Positions 4,520 to 5,536 of a stretch of 5,536 nucleotides of DNA are shown here, piece after piece; positions within the stretch are counted from its first letter, which is position 1, and each line of letters starts with the position of its first letter. The notes beneath the pieces are model-generated. The model ran no database searches and was not told where the DNA came from. It worked only from the letters and a program-made list of their open reading frames with translations. The DNA lies in contig QQUK01000065.1 of the NCBI GenBank assembly GCA_008501655.1, positions 1 to 5,536 on the forward strand, in the 5' to 3' direction. Made by a program: the position numbers and the translations under genes. The stretch is from Calditrichota bacterium. GTDB lineage: Bacteria > Zixibacteria > MSB-5A5 > GN15 > FEB-12.

Positions 4520-5536
4520 ATGTCCGATGATTTAAAAAACAAACAGTTTGAAACCAAAGCGATACATTCCGGCATCATTCCCGAAGACGGCACCGGAGCA
4601 GTCACAACCCCTATCCACCCCTCGACAACGTATCGGGTCAAATATCCCGGTGATGAATCCGGTTATGTCTACTCCCGCTGGTCAAACCCGACCCGCAAAG
4701 CTCTCGAAGAGACTTTAGCGCATATCGAAAACGGAACTCATGGCTTTGCATATTCATCCGGACTTGCCGCCTTAGGTGCTGTGTTGAATCTTTTAAAACC
4801 GGGTGACCATGTCGTCACGGTCGATGACCTCTACGGCGGAACACATCGTCTCTTTGAAAAACTGATGAAAAAATTCCAGCTTGAGTTTTCCTACGTTGAT
4901 GGAACCGATTCAGCAAACTTCAAAAACGCTGTCAAAGATAACACAAAACTATTCTGGATAGAAACTCCGACCAACCCCCTTTTGAAACTGACCGATATCG
5001 AAGAAGTTGCCAAATTTGCTAAAGAAAAAAATATCCTTACAGCGGTCGACAATACTTTTGCCACTCCCTATATCCAGAAACCGCTTGAATTAGGTGCTGA
5101 TATTGCGATGCACTCCGCATCTAAATATCTTGGTGGACATTGTGATGTCATCGGCGGTGCTTTAATCGTCAATGATGATTCTCTTGCAGAACAACTGCAC
5201 TTTAATCAGTACGCCGTAGGCGGGATGCTCGGTCCCTTTGAATCATGGTTATTGATGCGAGGAATCAAAACTCTGCACCTGAGAATGGAACGGCATTCGT
5301 ATAACGCAATGAAAGTTGTCGAATACCTTGAAACAGTTTCGGCAGTTGACAAGATTTATTTCCCCGGTCAGGATGGACGCAAAGTCCCCAACAAAATGAC
5401 AATGCCCGGCGGAATGGTTTCGTTCACGATTAATGCTGATTTTGAAACGGTTAAAAAATTCTGCTGTGCAACCAAACTGTTTATCTTGGCTGAATCACTC
5501 GGCGGGGTAGAGTCTTTGATTAATCATCCGGCAGCG
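4520..5536 (+). CDS. Cystathionine gamma-lyase / gamma-synthase family enzyme (3' end outside window)
   Basis: The ATG at 4520 has AGGA (4507-4510) nine bases upstream. The frame stays open to the window edge, giving 339 of an expected 380 or so residues. It is a fold-type-I Cys/Met-metabolism PLP enzyme. YSRWSNPTR (51-59) holds the tyrosine and arginine that bind PLP phosphate from the neighbouring subunit; SSGLAA (79-84) and DLYGGT (103-108) shape the cofactor site; D177 in AVDNTFATPY contacts the pyridine nitrogen; K202 in HSASKYLGGH forms the Schiff base. LAESLGGVESL (323-333) is the conserved C-terminal substrate motif. Family members split cystathionine to cysteine (gamma-lyase) or make it from an activated homoserine (gamma-synthase), and sequence alone does not separate these. 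The beta-synthase gene just upstream favours gamma-lyase and reverse transsulfuration. The 251-base gap with hairpins leaves open whether they share a transcript. Confidence 0.92.
   Translation, partial: MSDDLKNKQFETKAIHSGIIPEDGTGAVTTPIHPSTTYRVKYPGDESGYVYSRWSNPTRKALEETLAHIENGTHGFAYSSGLAALGAVLNLLKPGDHVVTVDDLYGGTHRLFEKLMKKFQLEFSYVDGTDSANFKNAVKDNTKLFWIETPTNPLLKLTDIEEVAKFAKEKNILTAVDNTFATPYIQKPLELGADIAMHSASKYLGGHCDVIGGALIVNDDSLAEQLHFNQYAVGGMLGPFESWLLMRGIKTLHLRMERHSYNAMKVVEYLETVSAVDKIYFPGQDGRKVPNKMTMPGGMVSFTINADFETVKKFCCATKLFILAESLGGVESLINHPAA

Noticed and set aside
4191..4641. Minus-strand ORFs covering the second repeat-rich gap
   Set aside because: They run through hairpins and into the coding sequences on both sides, with no ribosome binding site or domain signal.

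Overview
The window looks like chromosomal DNA from a Gram-negative bacterium. A TonB-dependent outer-membrane receptor end gives the cell-envelope type, and the genes use the standard code. The extragenic DNA is crowded with palindromic repeats. Some carry headers such as GTAGGTCGGGTTCCG, CTGAGCGGAG and TCATCCTGAG, which I associate from memory with uncultured FCB-type lineages such as Zixibacteria or Cloacimonadota. That placement is a low-confidence inference.

Layout, left to right. (1) The C-terminal 156 residues of a TonB-dependent receptor run off the left edge (1-471, +). (2) An extragenic stretch of 377 bases (472-848) contains at least eight hairpin-forming palindromes, including copy 1 of a 59-base structured repeat. 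(3) A sodium:solute symporter (SSS) family permease of 456 residues (849-2219, +) is followed 42 bases later by (4) greA, a transcript-cleavage factor (2262-2744, +). (5) A 59-residue cysteine-motif microprotein with an acidic tail lies on the minus strand (2749-2928) and ends only 4 bases from greA. (6) An AT-rich divergent promoter region (2929-3275) serves the microprotein on one side and (7) a short, catalytic-core-only cystathionine beta-synthase on the other (3276-4268, +, TTG start). (8) A second palindrome-rich gap (4269-4519) contains copy 2 of the 59-base repeat. (9) A PLP-dependent cystathionine gamma-lyase/gamma-synthase family gene starts at 4520 and runs off the right edge.

The two PLP enzymes together suggest reverse transsulfuration: homocysteine plus serine to cystathionine, then to cysteine. 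The receptor and permease are uptake functions with unknown substrates. greA is a housekeeping gene.

The most noteworthy signals are not the large genes. The two 59-base repeat copies have equal length, identical outer arms and different inner stems. Those inner stems show a compensatory T-A to A-T exchange and GNRA-type loops (GAGA and GCAA), which suggests selection on an RNA structure. The second signal is the cysteine-motif microprotein, which has a strong Shine-Dalgarno and its own plausible promoter.
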